Part shown: positions 8,075-17,019 of the stretch, one piece after another
How the letters are laid out: the number at the start of each line of letters is the position of its first letter
How positions within the stretch are numbered: the first letter of the stretch is position 1
DNA from: an uncultured Bacteroidales bacterium
GTDB taxonomy: Bacteria > Bacteroidota > Bacteroidia > Bacteroidales > Porphyromonadaceae
Length of the DNA: 64,000 bases
Direction of reading: 5' to 3'
Assembly: GCA_902489445.1 (NCBI GenBank)
Contig: CABTZX010000002.1
Span: 35,590-99,589 of the forward strand
Position numbers and translations under genes: made by a program
The notes under the pieces: model-generated
The model's database searches: none
Told to the model about the DNA's origin: nothing
The model's input: only the letters and a program-made list of their open reading frames with translations

Positions 8075-8908
8075 ATGGAAAAACTGATTATCACGGCTGC
8101 TATATGTGGCGCGGAAGTGACTAAGGAGCAGAATCCTGCTGTCCCCTACACCGTTAAAGAGATGGTGCGCGAAGCGAAATCGGCTTACGATGCAGGCGCT
8201 GCCGTAATACATGTACATGTACGTGAAGATGATGGCACCCCTACTCAGAGCAAAAAACGCTTCAAAGAGGTATTGGATGCTATATACAAGGAAATTCCCG
8301 ATGTTTTGGTAATTCCCTCCACGGGTGGTGCTGTGGGGATGAGCGCAGAAGAACGCTTGCAGCCTACAGATTTATTCCCCGAAATGGCAACTTTGGATTG
8401 CGGCACTTGCAACTTTGGTGATGATGTTTTTGAAAACACCATACCTATGATGCGGGAATTCGGGAAACGTATGTTGGAAAACAACATCAAACCTGAATAC
8501 GAATGCTTTGAAATGGGGCATTTGGATACCATTCTTCGCTTGGCACAAAAGGGACAGGTCCCCGGCGCACCAATGCAGTTCAATTTCGTTTTGGGTGTGT
8601 TTGGCTGTACCCCTGCCACCGGTGAAAATCTTGCTTGGTTGGTACGCAACATACCGGAAGGCTCAACTTGGACCGCAACCGGTATCGGTAGATATCAGTT
8701 CCCGCTCGCTATGGCGGCTATTCCTATGGGCGGTAACGTACGCGTGGGATTTGAAGATAATCTGTATCTATCCAAAGGCGTGCTTGCCAAATCCAACGGC
8801 GAATTAGTGGAAAAGGTGGTTCGCCTTTCAAGAGAACTTGGTCGCGAAATAGCCTCACCGGCAGAAGCACGGCGCATACTTTCGCTCCCCGAAAAGCATA
8901 TCATTTAA
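8075..8908 (+). CDS. kce: 3-keto-5-aminohexanoate cleavage enzyme
   Basis: Zinc-dependent TIM-barrel enzyme of the BKACE (DUF849) family, 277 residues. It reacts 3-keto-5-aminohexanoate with acetyl-CoA to give acetoacetate and L-3-aminobutyryl-CoA. The zinc-binding HVHV motif is at residues 46-49, and IPSTGG and YECFEMGHL, typical of the family, follow. It sits between kal, which uses its product, and kdd, which makes its substrate, so the assignment is strong. The family contains many functions, but the context leaves little doubt. Confidence 0.93.
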   Translation: MEKLIITAAICGAEVTKEQNPAVPYTVKEMVREAKSAYDAGAAVIHVHVREDDGTPTQSKKRFKEVLDAIYKEIPDVLVIPSTGGAVGMSAEERLQPTDLFPEMATLDCGTCNFGDDVFENTIPMMREFGKRMLENNIKPEYECFEMGHLDTILRLAQKGQVPGAPMQFNFVLGVFGCTPATGENLAWLVRNIPEGSTWTATGIGRYQFPLAMAAIPMGGNVRVGFEDNLYLSKGVLAKSNGELVEKVVRLSRELGREIASPAEARRILSLPEKHII

Positions 8909-8949
8909 AAGAAAAACAAACATACAATTCAGCTAAGAAGTATATACTT

Positions 8950-9993
8950 ATGCAAGAGAAAGGTAATAAGTACGGCACACATCGCGTACTCGAACCCAAA
9001 GGGGTTCTTCCTCAGCCTGCCAAAAGGGTAGACAACAATATGGACAAAATCTACGACAATGAAATTCTCATTGACGTACAGACCCTTAACATCGACTCGG
9101 CTAGCTTTACGCAAATACAGGAACAAGCCGGTGGCGATAAGGAAAAGATTGCTCAAATTATGCTTGACATCGTAGCCAAACAGGGCAAACACCGTAATCC
9201 TGTAACCGGTTCGGGTGGTATGCTCTTGGGTACGGTTGAAAAGATAGGTGACGCATTAAAGGGGAAAATTGATCTGAAGGAAGGCGATAAAATTGCCACT
9301 TTGGTTTCTCTTTCACTCACCCCGCTCCGTATTGACAAGATAAAAGAAATTCGCGCCGATGTGGACCAGGTGGATATCGATGGTAAGGCTATTCTTTTCG
9401 AAAGCGGTATCTACGCTAAGATTCCCTCCGATTTGCCTGAAAAGCTGGCTCTATCCGCATTGGACGTAGCCGGAGCTCCCGCACAAACTGCTAAGCTTGT
9501 AAAGCCGGGCGATACGGTGCTGATTATTGGTGCCGGTGGTAAAAGCGGTATGCTATGCTGCTACGAAGCCAAAAAGAGAGCCGGTGTAACCGGTAAGGTA
9601 ATTGGGCTGTGCCACTCTCAACGTAGTACGGACAGAATGAAGAAGTTGGGCTTCTGCGATTACGTATTCTCCGCCGATGCTACTCAGCCTGTACCTGTTA
9701 TGGAAGAAATAAGCAAGCTGACTAATGGCGAAATGTGTGATGTAACCATCAACAACGTCAATATTACCGATACGGAAATGACCAGCATTCTTTGCACGAA
9801 GAATACGGGTGTTGTTTACTTCTTCTCTATGGCCACTTCCTTTACTAAAGCCGCTTTGGGAGCCGAAGGGGTTGGTAGCGACGTAACGATGATTATCGGT
9901 AACGGTTATACTAAGGGACACGCAGAAATTACCCTTCAGGAACTGAGGGAATCAAAAGCTCTGCGTGACATTTTTACCGAACTATATGCATAA
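8950..9993 (+). CDS. kdd: L-erythro-3,5-diaminohexanoate dehydrogenase
   Basis: NAD(P)-dependent oxidative deaminase (347 residues) that converts 3,5-diaminohexanoate to 3-keto-5-aminohexanoate. A Rossmann dinucleotide fold is visible in the C-terminal half (GDTVLIIGAGGKSGMLCCYEA, fingerprint GAGGKSG). The N-terminal half has the opening seen in Kdd proteins (GTHRVLEPKGVLPQPA). It lies 41 bp after kce and is followed by a strong hairpin, so it may end the first transcription unit of the locus. Confidence 0.93.
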   Translation: MQEKGNKYGTHRVLEPKGVLPQPAKRVDNNMDKIYDNEILIDVQTLNIDSASFTQIQEQAGGDKEKIAQIMLDIVAKQGKHRNPVTGSGGMLLGTVEKIGDALKGKIDLKEGDKIATLVSLSLTPLRIDKIKEIRADVDQVDIDGKAILFESGIYAKIPSDLPEKLALSALDVAGAPAQTAKLVKPGDTVLIIGAGGKSGMLCCYEAKKRAGVTGKVIGLCHSQRSTDRMKKLGFCDYVFSADATQPVPVMEEISKLTNGEMCDVTINNVNITDTEMTSILCTKNTGVVYFFSMATSFTKAALGAEGVGSDVTMIIGNGYTKGHAEITLQELRESKALRDIFTELYA

Positions 9994-10028
9994 ATATAGT
10001 TTGGCAAGATAATTGCATTAAGGAGTAC

Positions 10029-10069
10029 GAGGGAGAGGAGGTCCGGTAAATTAAATCCTCTTCTCCCTC
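10029..10069 (+). terminator. Hairpin between kdd and kamA
   Basis: GAGGGAGAGGAGG (10029-10041) pairs with CCTCTTCTCCCTC (10057-10069), a 13-bp stem with one G-U pair and a 15-nt loop. The downstream sequence is TACCTCAAG rather than a U-tract, so it could be a processing or stability hairpin, or a weak terminator, separating atoD-kdd from kamA onward. Confidence 0.5.
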
Positions 10070-10131
10070 TACCTCAAGATACCGCTACATGCAGTATCAC
10101 GTGCATTTGTCCTAAAAAAGGTTGGAAAGAA

Positions 10132-11406
10132 ATGACAGAAAGCAGAAGAAAGTACTATTTTCCTGATGTCAGTGATGAAGATTGGAATGACTGGCATTGG
10201 CAAGTACGAAATCGAATAGAGACATTAGAGCAGCTAAAAGCTCTTGTGAAACTGACCCCTGAGGAAGAAGAGGGTGTAAGCGAATCCCTTAAAACAATAC
10301 GGATGGCTATCACACCGTATTATTTGAGTTTGATAAACCCAGACGATCCTCATGATCCGGTCAGAATGCAGTCAATACCTACGGCAAACGAACTTAATGT
10401 GGCTCCTGAGGATCAGCTAGATCCTTTGAGCGAAGACGAAGATTCGCCCGTGCCGGGATTGACCCATCGATATCCGGATAGAGTGCTTTTCCTTATTACG
10501 GATATGTGTTCCATGTATTGCCGTCACTGCACGCGTCGTCGTTTTGCAGGGCAGAAGGATGCCTCCTCGCCTCGCGAACGCATCGACAAAGCAATTGAAT
10601 ACATTGAACGTACCCCCGAGGTGCGCGATGTATTGCTTTCCGGTGGTGATGCTCTAATGGTTCCGGATAGTACGTTGGAATATATCTTTCAGAGGCTGAG
10701 AGCCATTCCGCACGTTGAAATCATTCGTATTGGTAGCCGCACTCCGGTTGTAATGCCCCAGCGAATTACGCCTGAATTGGTGAATATGATTAAAAAGTAT
10801 CATCCGGTTTGGCTTAATACGCACTTTAATCATCCAAACGAAATCACCGCTGAATCAAAGGCGGCTTGTGAACGTATGGCTGATGCCGGCATTCCTTTGG
10901 GTAATCAATCTGTTCTGTTGCGCGGGATCAACGATTGTTCGCACATCATGATGCGTCTGGTGCATGAGTTGGTTAAGATGCGTGTGCGTCCGTATTACAT
11001 TTATGTATGCGACCTATCACGCGGTATTAGCCATTTCCGCACTCCGGTATCAAAGGGGATTGAGATTATCGAAAATCTTCGCGGACATACATCTGGCTTT
11101 GCCGTGCCTACTTTTGTGGTAGACGCGCCAGGAGGCGGTGGTAAAATACCCGTAATGCCACAGTACGTTATATCGCAAAGTGACCATCGTGTAGTGCTTC
11201 GTAATTACGAGGGCGTTATCACGACCTATACCGAGCCGCATAATTACGTTTCGGAGTGTCATTGCCCGGATTGTGAAAAGGAACGTGCCGATGGTGTAGC
11301 TGCTCTTTTGGCAGGTAAACAATTGGCATTGGAACCGCAAAACCTTTCGCGTCACGAACGTAACCGCAAGCGCCGCGAAATGATGGAAAAGAAGCAAGAA
11401 AAGTAA
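10132..11406 (+). CDS. kamA: L-lysine 2,3-aminomutase
   Basis: Radical-SAM, PLP-dependent enzyme (424 residues) that turns L-lysine into L-beta-lysine, the first step of the pathway. The [4Fe-4S] motif is C126, C130, C133 (CSMYCRHC). The PLP lysine is expected to be K338 in PGGGGKIP. The sequence is very close in remembered detail to P. gingivalis KamA from the N terminus (ESRRKYYFPDV) onward. It starts the kamABCDE run, after the hairpin that follows kdd; kamB begins 12 bp after its stop. Confidence 0.97.
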   Translation: MTESRRKYYFPDVSDEDWNDWHWQVRNRIETLEQLKALVKLTPEEEEGVSESLKTIRMAITPYYLSLINPDDPHDPVRMQSIPTANELNVAPEDQLDPLSEDEDSPVPGLTHRYPDRVLFLITDMCSMYCRHCTRRRFAGQKDASSPRERIDKAIEYIERTPEVRDVLLSGGDALMVPDSTLEYIFQRLRAIPHVEIIRIGSRTPVVMPQRITPELVNMIKKYHPVWLNTHFNHPNEITAESKAACERMADAGIPLGNQSVLLRGINDCSHIMMRLVHELVKMRVRPYYIYVCDLSRGISHFRTPVSKGIEIIENLRGHTSGFAVPTFVVDAPGGGGKIPVMPQYVISQSDHRVVLRNYEGVITTYTEPHNYVSECHCPDCEKERADGVAALLAGKQLALEPQNLSRHERNRKRREMMEKKQEK

Positions 11407-11418
11407 AGTATCGTATAG

Positions 11419-12426
11419 ATGCCTTTTGTATCGGACATAGCAAAGCTAAGTAGCTTGGCAATTGTCGGGATGGCAAAGAATACCGGCAAGACGGAGACAC
11501 TGAATTATGTGCTCTCCCGTCTTGCTGAGTATCCTAAGCTATCGGTTGCTTTAACCTCAATAGGCATAGACGGAGAAAGGCGGGATCAGGTAACTCAAAC
11601 AGATAAGCCTGAAATAACGCTCCGGCCCGGTATGCTCTTTGTAACTGCAGAGAAATTTTACCTGACCAAACGAGTGCCTGCCGAAATTCTTGATATAGAT
11701 TACCGCTATTCCACGCCCATAGGAAGAGCTATCTACGCAAGGGCACGCGGAACCGGTAAAATACTGATAGCTGGGCCGTCCACAACGGGTGGGCTACGCT
11801 ATTTAATACAGAAAATGGGGGCTTATGGGGTAGATCTAACCATTATAGATGGTGCATTGGCGCGACTGAGCCTTGCCTCCCCTAGTGTAGCGGAAGGAGT
11901 GGTTTTGGCTACCGGTGCCGCATACTCGGCACAGCCGGATAAACTTATCAGAAGCACAAAAGCGCTTTATCGGCTAATCAACCTCGAAGAATACACGCTC
12001 CCGGAAGAAATTGATCCCGACTTTAATGGGGTTTGGTATTTCAATCCACAAGAGGGTTGGTCTGCTTTGGATACTTCTTCCGCCCTATTGGGAGAAACGT
12101 GGGAAAATGCGGAGTGGCTACGCAATACCGAGGAGGTATATATCTCCGGTGTGGTTACTGACCGTATAATGAACAAACTGAAAACGATTAAGAGTTTGCG
12201 CAGGTTAATAGCAAAAGATTTCTCGCATATCTTTGCTTCTCCCCTTTGCGTAAGTACCTTTATCGATTCAGGTAGAGAGCTTTCCGTACGGTATGCCACT
12301 AAGTTAGTTGCCGTTACGTTTAATCCGCTTGCCCCAACGGGTTATCGGCTCAATTCAAAAGAAATGTGTGCTCGCTTGGGTGATGCATTAGGGGTTCCGG
12401 TGTATGATGTAAAACAAATTGCTTAG
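11419..12426 (+). CDS. kamB: KamB, lysine 5,6-aminomutase-associated P-loop protein
   Basis: Protein of 335 residues with a P-loop near its start (VGMAKNTGKTET, about residues 16-27). It occupies the kamB position found in lysine-fermenting clostridia and fusobacteria, between kamA and kamC. KamB and KamC are regarded as accessory proteins that reactivate the B12-dependent lysine 5,6-aminomutase; here that role is inferred from position and family. It precedes kamC by 6 bp. It carries no recognisable catalytic domain beyond the nucleotide-binding motif. Confidence 0.85.
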   Translation: MPFVSDIAKLSSLAIVGMAKNTGKTETLNYVLSRLAEYPKLSVALTSIGIDGERRDQVTQTDKPEITLRPGMLFVTAEKFYLTKRVPAEILDIDYRYSTPIGRAIYARARGTGKILIAGPSTTGGLRYLIQKMGAYGVDLTIIDGALARLSLASPSVAEGVVLATGAAYSAQPDKLIRSTKALYRLINLEEYTLPEEIDPDFNGVWYFNPQEGWSALDTSSALLGETWENAEWLRNTEEVYISGVVTDRIMNKLKTIKSLRRLIAKDFSHIFASPLCVSTFIDSGRELSVRYATKLVAVTFNPLAPTGYRLNSKEMCARLGDALGVPVYDVKQIA

Positions 12427-12432
12427 TGTACC

Positions 12433-13827
12433 ATGAAAAAATTCAGCGATACGATTAAGTGGTTTTCTCCTCTGCGTTTTGTAGCGGATTCACTCGAGTT
12501 ATCCTCGTCACCGGGGCGCGCTATGCTGTATAACCAAGAGTGGATTACCTCCGCCAAGGATATAGAATGCATTTTGGATACTACGGAGCGGATTGTTGGC
12601 TATTTTGCCAATCCGGAAGCGAGCAAGGCACTTGAAGAAATTGCGTATCTGCTGAGGGATCTGCATCCAATTTGGGCGTCTATTGGACTACTGGATGATC
12701 CTAATTCCTCGGCGAGCGATGTGGATCTCTTTGAATTAAAGAACATATCGCTTATCGAAAGGAAAGTATCCCGTATCCTTACCCAAAACGAAATAAAGAT
12801 TGTGGATATCGATTCGTTGGAAGAAGTATTGCACATCTTAGATATTGAAGGTGAAGAGCTTCCAGGATTTTATCTTTCCGATAAGTATAGCACGGAGTTA
12901 GCACGGCTTCGGAAAGCGCAAGAAGCAGCTCCCAACGAAGAGGAACGAGAAAAACTTGCATTACTAGTAGCTCGTGAAGAGGATAAAGTACGTCACGCAC
13001 TAACGGAACAGCTCCGTCCTCATGGAATTTCACTAACGCATGCACTGAATGCACTGGCAGAGACGGATTTGTTTATAGCTAAAGCACATTGGGCAATAGC
13101 CAACGAAGCCATACGTCCCCAAGTTCAAGAGAGTGGCACAAGCTCTCTGGAGAATCTAATAAATCCGGAAGTTCGCAGTTTTCTGTCACTCAAGGGAGTT
13201 GACTTCCAGCCGGTTAGTATCGACTTTGGTTCGTATCCAACAATTATCACGGGTGCCAATATGGCGGGTAAGAGTGTATTGCTTCATTCTATCGCATTAG
13301 CCCAAATGTTACTTCAGTATGGTTTCTTCATTTTGGCTAGCAAAGCGGTTCTCACTTTGGTGAAGGAGGTAATGGTATCTATGGACGATGCATCCGACCA
13401 ATCAAAGGGCTTGTCCAGCTTTGGTGGCGAGATGTTGCGTTTGAGCGATATGGCGCTTGAGGCGAAAAAAGGAGAACCTCTGCTGTTACTCATTGACGAA
13501 GCTGCACGCACTACTAATCCGCGCGAAGGGCGTGCCATTGTTGAAGCTATGGTGGCTCTCTTTGCAAAATACAATACTTGTGCAATAATTACTACGCACT
13601 ACAGCAATATACGCGGAGAAGCAAAAAGATTACGTGTCAAAGGATTTATTGAAGAACGACTGCAGAAACCTTTGGAAATAGTCAAACTCAATAGTTACAT
13701 CGATTATAGTTTGGTAGAAGAAGCTGAAGGCAGTACCCCTCATGAAGCATTGCGAATAGCCGAAATTTTGGGTGTAGATGAAGAGTTATTAATCAATTGT
13801 AGACATTACTTAGAAAAAGAGATATAA
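12433..13827 (+). CDS. kamC: KamC, MutS-like ATPase for aminomutase reactivation
   Basis: Protein of 464 residues ending in a MutS-type ABC ATPase domain: Walker A GANMAGKS (274-281), Walker B LLLLIDEA (350-357, D355), and a later His in ITTHYSN. The mismatch-binding and connector domains of MutS are absent. The N-terminal half is helical with a charged coiled-coil stretch near 155-190. Lying between kamB and kamD, it fits the KamC ATPase thought to free or exchange inactivated cobalamin on lysine 5,6-aminomutase (inference from the family). It ends 5 bp before kamD. Confidence 0.87.
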   Translation: MKKFSDTIKWFSPLRFVADSLELSSSPGRAMLYNQEWITSAKDIECILDTTERIVGYFANPEASKALEEIAYLLRDLHPIWASIGLLDDPNSSASDVDLFELKNISLIERKVSRILTQNEIKIVDIDSLEEVLHILDIEGEELPGFYLSDKYSTELARLRKAQEAAPNEEEREKLALLVAREEDKVRHALTEQLRPHGISLTHALNALAETDLFIAKAHWAIANEAIRPQVQESGTSSLENLINPEVRSFLSLKGVDFQPVSIDFGSYPTIITGANMAGKSVLLHSIALAQMLLQYGFFILASKAVLTLVKEVMVSMDDASDQSKGLSSFGGEMLRLSDMALEAKKGEPLLLLIDEAARTTNPREGRAIVEAMVALFAKYNTCAIITTHYSNIRGEAKRLRVKGFIEERLQKPLEIVKLNSYIDYSLVEEAEGSTPHEALRIAEILGVDEELLINCRHYLEKEI

Positions 13828-13832
13828 GTTAA

Positions 13833-15407
13833 ATGGAGGAAAGTAAAGTAGGGATAGACTTCGCTAAGGTTGAGGAGGCACGCAGTGCTTCTTTGGCGAT
13901 AGCCGAAGAGGTCCAAGAGTTTGTAGATGCACATACAACAGTTGCGGTAGAGCGTACGCTTTGTCGCTTTTTGGGTATAGACGGCATCGATAGCAACGGA
14001 GTACCTCTGCCTAACGTTTTGGTTAACTTCTTAAAAGAGAACGGCATGCTCTCTAACGGAGCACTCTTTTATATAGCCAATGCAATGAAGGCAACAGGAA
14101 AAACGCCTCAGGATATTGCGGAGTTAGTAGAGGAGGGTAAGATTGACTTAAGGAGTTTCCCCGCCCTAACAGAAAAGGAAATAGAATCCGTGCTGAAGCC
14201 TTATATAGATGCCGGCATGAAGCGGATTTTGGACCGAAGAAAACATAGAGAAGAGTTCATCAAAAACGTAGGTGAAGGGCCACAGCCCTATCTTTACGTT
14301 ATTGTAGCAACCGGTAATATATACGAGGACGTGATACAGGCTCAAGCTGCCGCACGTCAAGGTGCAGATATTATAGCCGTAATCCGAACAACGGGGCAAA
14401 GTTTGCTTGACTATGTTCCCTTCGGTGCTACCACCGAAGGATTCGGAGGAACCTATGCTACTCAGGAAAACTTCCGTATTATGCGTAAGGCTCTTGATGA
14501 GGTGGGCAACGAAGTGGGGCGTTATATCCGTCTTTGTAACTACTGTTCCGGTCTCTGCATGCCTGAAATTGCTATTATGGGTGCTTTCGAGGGTTTGGAC
14601 GTGATGTTGAATGACGCTCTGTATGGGATTCTTTTCCGTGATATCAACATGCAACGTACATTGGTAGACCAATATATGAGCCGTACCATCAATGCGTTTG
14701 CGGGAGTTATCATCAATACCGGAGAAGATAATTACCTTACTACAGCCGATGCAGTTGAAGAAGCTCACACGGTGCTTGCCAGTGATTTTATCAATGAGCA
14801 ACTTGCCCTCAAGGCCGGTTTGCCTGAGGAACAGATGGGCCTGGGGCATGCATTTGAAATGGATCCGATGCTTGAAAACGGTTTCCTCTATGAGTTAGCG
14901 CAAGCTACCATGACTCGCGAGATATTCCCTAAGGCAACCCTCAAGTATATGCCTCCAACAAAATTTATGACCGGAAATATATTCCGGGGACATATTCAGG
15001 ATGCTCTTTTTAATATTATCGGCATTTGGACCCATCAGGGAATACAGCTTTTAGGTATGCCTACTGAAGCTATCCATACGCCCTTTATGAGCGACAGGTA
15101 CCTTTCCATTGAAAATGCTCGTTATATTTTCAACAATATGCGCTCCATTGGTGAGGAAGTTTGCTTCAAAAAAGATGGTCTCGTACAGCAAAGAGCCAGA
15201 TTAGTACTGGATAAAACAATCGTTTTATTGAACGAAATTAGAGGTGAAGGGCTTTTCTCTGCGCTTTCTAAGGGGATCTTTGCAGATATCAAACGCCCGA
15301 TTGACGGTGGCAAGGGACTTTCAGGAGTAACCAAGAAGGGAGATCGGTACTATAACCCCATTATTGACTTAATGCACAACTTTAAACGGGAGGAAGCAAC
15401 AGTATGA
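13833..15407 (+). CDS. kamD: D-lysine 5,6-aminomutase, alpha subunit
   Basis: Large subunit (524 residues) of the adenosylcobalamin- and PLP-dependent lysine 5,6-aminomutase. With KamE it converts L-beta-lysine to 3,5-diaminohexanoate. The sequence has the TIM-barrel body typical of KamD (for example VIRTTGQSLLDYVPFGAT and YMPPTKFMTGNIFRGH). Its stop overlaps the kamE start by 4 nt (ATGA), implying translational coupling of the two subunits. Confidence 0.95.
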   Translation: MEESKVGIDFAKVEEARSASLAIAEEVQEFVDAHTTVAVERTLCRFLGIDGIDSNGVPLPNVLVNFLKENGMLSNGALFYIANAMKATGKTPQDIAELVEEGKIDLRSFPALTEKEIESVLKPYIDAGMKRILDRRKHREEFIKNVGEGPQPYLYVIVATGNIYEDVIQAQAAARQGADIIAVIRTTGQSLLDYVPFGATTEGFGGTYATQENFRIMRKALDEVGNEVGRYIRLCNYCSGLCMPEIAIMGAFEGLDVMLNDALYGILFRDINMQRTLVDQYMSRTINAFAGVIINTGEDNYLTTADAVEEAHTVLASDFINEQLALKAGLPEEQMGLGHAFEMDPMLENGFLYELAQATMTREIFPKATLKYMPPTKFMTGNIFRGHIQDALFNIIGIWTHQGIQLLGMPTEAIHTPFMSDRYLSIENARYIFNNMRSIGEEVCFKKDGLVQQRARLVLDKTIVLLNEIRGEGLFSALSKGIFADIKRPIDGGKGLSGVTKKGDRYYNPIIDLMHNFKREEATV

Positions 15408-16210
15408 GCGGTGGACTATACTCCATGGAGGAGAAGGACTTTGACCAGACGTTAGATTTAACGAAGGTCAAGCCCTACGGAGATACAATGAATGATGGGA
15501 AGGTGCAACTAAGCTTTACGTTGCCCGTAGTTCCCGGTCCTGAAGCAGAGGAAGCAGCCAAGCTGTTGCTGAAAGAGATGGGTTTTACCAATCCTATGGT
15601 TGTTTTCTCAAAGGAATTGACCAAGGGATTTACTTTCTTCAATTGCTACGGGAATAGTACCCATACAGTCAATTATGCCAACATATATGTTCCAAAGGTA
15701 GAATCTACCACTTGGAGCATGGCAGAAACAGACGAATTTATACAGACTCATATCGGTCGACCACTTCGTGTAATCGGAGCTAGTACCGGCACGGATGCCC
15801 ATACTGTGGGCATTGATGCCATTATGAACATGAAAGGATTTGCGGGTCATTATGGCTTGGAACGCTATGATATGATTGACGCGCTTAATCTCGGTAGCCA
15901 GGTTCCTAATGAAGAATTCATAGCAAAGGCATTGGAATATAAAGCTGATGTGATGCTCGTGTCACAAACTGTAACTCAAAAAGATGTACACATTAAGAAT
16001 CTTACTGAGTTGGTTGAACTGATGGAAGCAGAAGGAATACGTGATAAAATGATTCTCTGTTGCGGTGGACCGCGTATCACACATGAGTTGGCTAAAGAAC
16101 TTGGCTATGATGCCGGGTTTGGCGCTAATACTTTTGCCGATGATGTTGCTTCCTATGTCGCTCAGGAATTTGACCGACGCAAACAAGCTGAGCTGGGAAA
16201 CAAGCAATAA
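15404..16210 (+). CDS. kamE: D-lysine 5,6-aminomutase, beta subunit (B12-binding)
   Basis: Small subunit (268 residues) with a Rossmann-like cobalamin-binding domain. The base-on B12 motif DxHxxG is D131, H133, G136 (GTDAHTVG), and K144 in NMKGFAGHYGLERY sits where the known PLP-binding lysine of the family lies. The C-terminal part (VMLVSQTVTQKD, ILCCGGPRIT) completes the B12 domain. The ATG overlaps the kamD stop. A second in-frame ATG at 15425 is possible. Confidence 0.95.
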   Translation: MSGGLYSMEEKDFDQTLDLTKVKPYGDTMNDGKVQLSFTLPVVPGPEAEEAAKLLLKEMGFTNPMVVFSKELTKGFTFFNCYGNSTHTVNYANIYVPKVESTTWSMAETDEFIQTHIGRPLRVIGASTGTDAHTVGIDAIMNMKGFAGHYGLERYDMIDALNLGSQVPNEEFIAKALEYKADVMLVSQTVTQKDVHIKNLTELVELMEAEGIRDKMILCCGGPRITHELAKELGYDAGFGANTFADDVASYVAQEFDRRKQAELGNKQ

Positions 16211-16248
16211 CCAAAGGATAAAAACTAGACAGAATACAAATATACGCC

Positions 16249-16911
16249 ATGGACAAAACACAAATTAGAGAAACAATCGCTCGTCGCGCAGCTCTTGAGC
16301 TGAAGGATGGCGATGTAGTAAACCTAGGGATCGGATTACCCACTATGATCCCTTCATTCCTGCCCGAAGGAGTACATGTAATGCTTCAGAGTGAAAATGG
16401 AATGATCGGTATGGGGCCGGCTCCTGAAGAAGGAAAGGAAGAAGCTGTATGGACCAATGCCGGAGGCGGGTACATTACGGCAGTTCCTGGAGCAGCTACT
16501 TTTGATAGTGCAACCTCGTTTGCTCTTATCAGAGGCGGTCACGTGGATGTGAGTATCCTTGGTGCTCTTGAAGTAGATGAAGAAGGCGACTTAGCTAACT
16601 GGATTATACCCGGTAAAATGGCTCCCGGTATGGGTGGCGCAATGGACTTGCTGGATGGAACCAAAAAGGTAATCCTCGCAATGGAACATACTGCAAAAGG
16701 ACGCGCTAAAATTCTAAAGAAGTGTCGTCTTCCGCTTACCGCCAAGGGACAGGTGAATCTCATTATCACAGAAATGTGCGTTATGGAGGTTCGTAAAGGT
16801 AAAGGACTCGTGGTTACTGAGCTTAATCCTGCTTTTACAAAGGATGATGTGATTGCTAATACAGAAGCAACCCTTACCTTTGCAGAAGATCTAAAGCCGA
16901 TGCGTCAATAA
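16249..16911 (+). CDS. atoA: Acetoacetate/butyrate CoA-transferase, beta subunit
   Basis: Subunit B (220 residues) of the class I CoA-transferase. The catalytic Glu is E49 in QSENGMIGMGPAP, and PGAATFDSATSFALIRGGHVD is the typical beta-subunit signature. With AtoD, encoded about 9 kb upstream, it releases butyrate from butyryl-CoA using acetoacetate as CoA acceptor, which couples the two halves of the Kce reaction. It follows kamE by 38 bp and precedes bcd by 108 bp. Confidence 0.93.
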   Translation: MDKTQIRETIARRAALELKDGDVVNLGIGLPTMIPSFLPEGVHVMLQSENGMIGMGPAPEEGKEEAVWTNAGGGYITAVPGAATFDSATSFALIRGGHVDVSILGALEVDEEGDLANWIIPGKMAPGMGGAMDLLDGTKKVILAMEHTAKGRAKILKKCRLPLTAKGQVNLIITEMCVMEVRKGKGLVVTELNPAFTKDDVIANTEATLTFAEDLKPMRQ

Positions 16912-17019
16912 ATGCATCCTTGTGACCAAAACTATGGAGTTTTACGTAAACCCTATAGCTGGTCATCCGGCTTTAATGGAAGGTATTTGGATACATAAAG
17001 ATAGAATAGAATAAGAACG

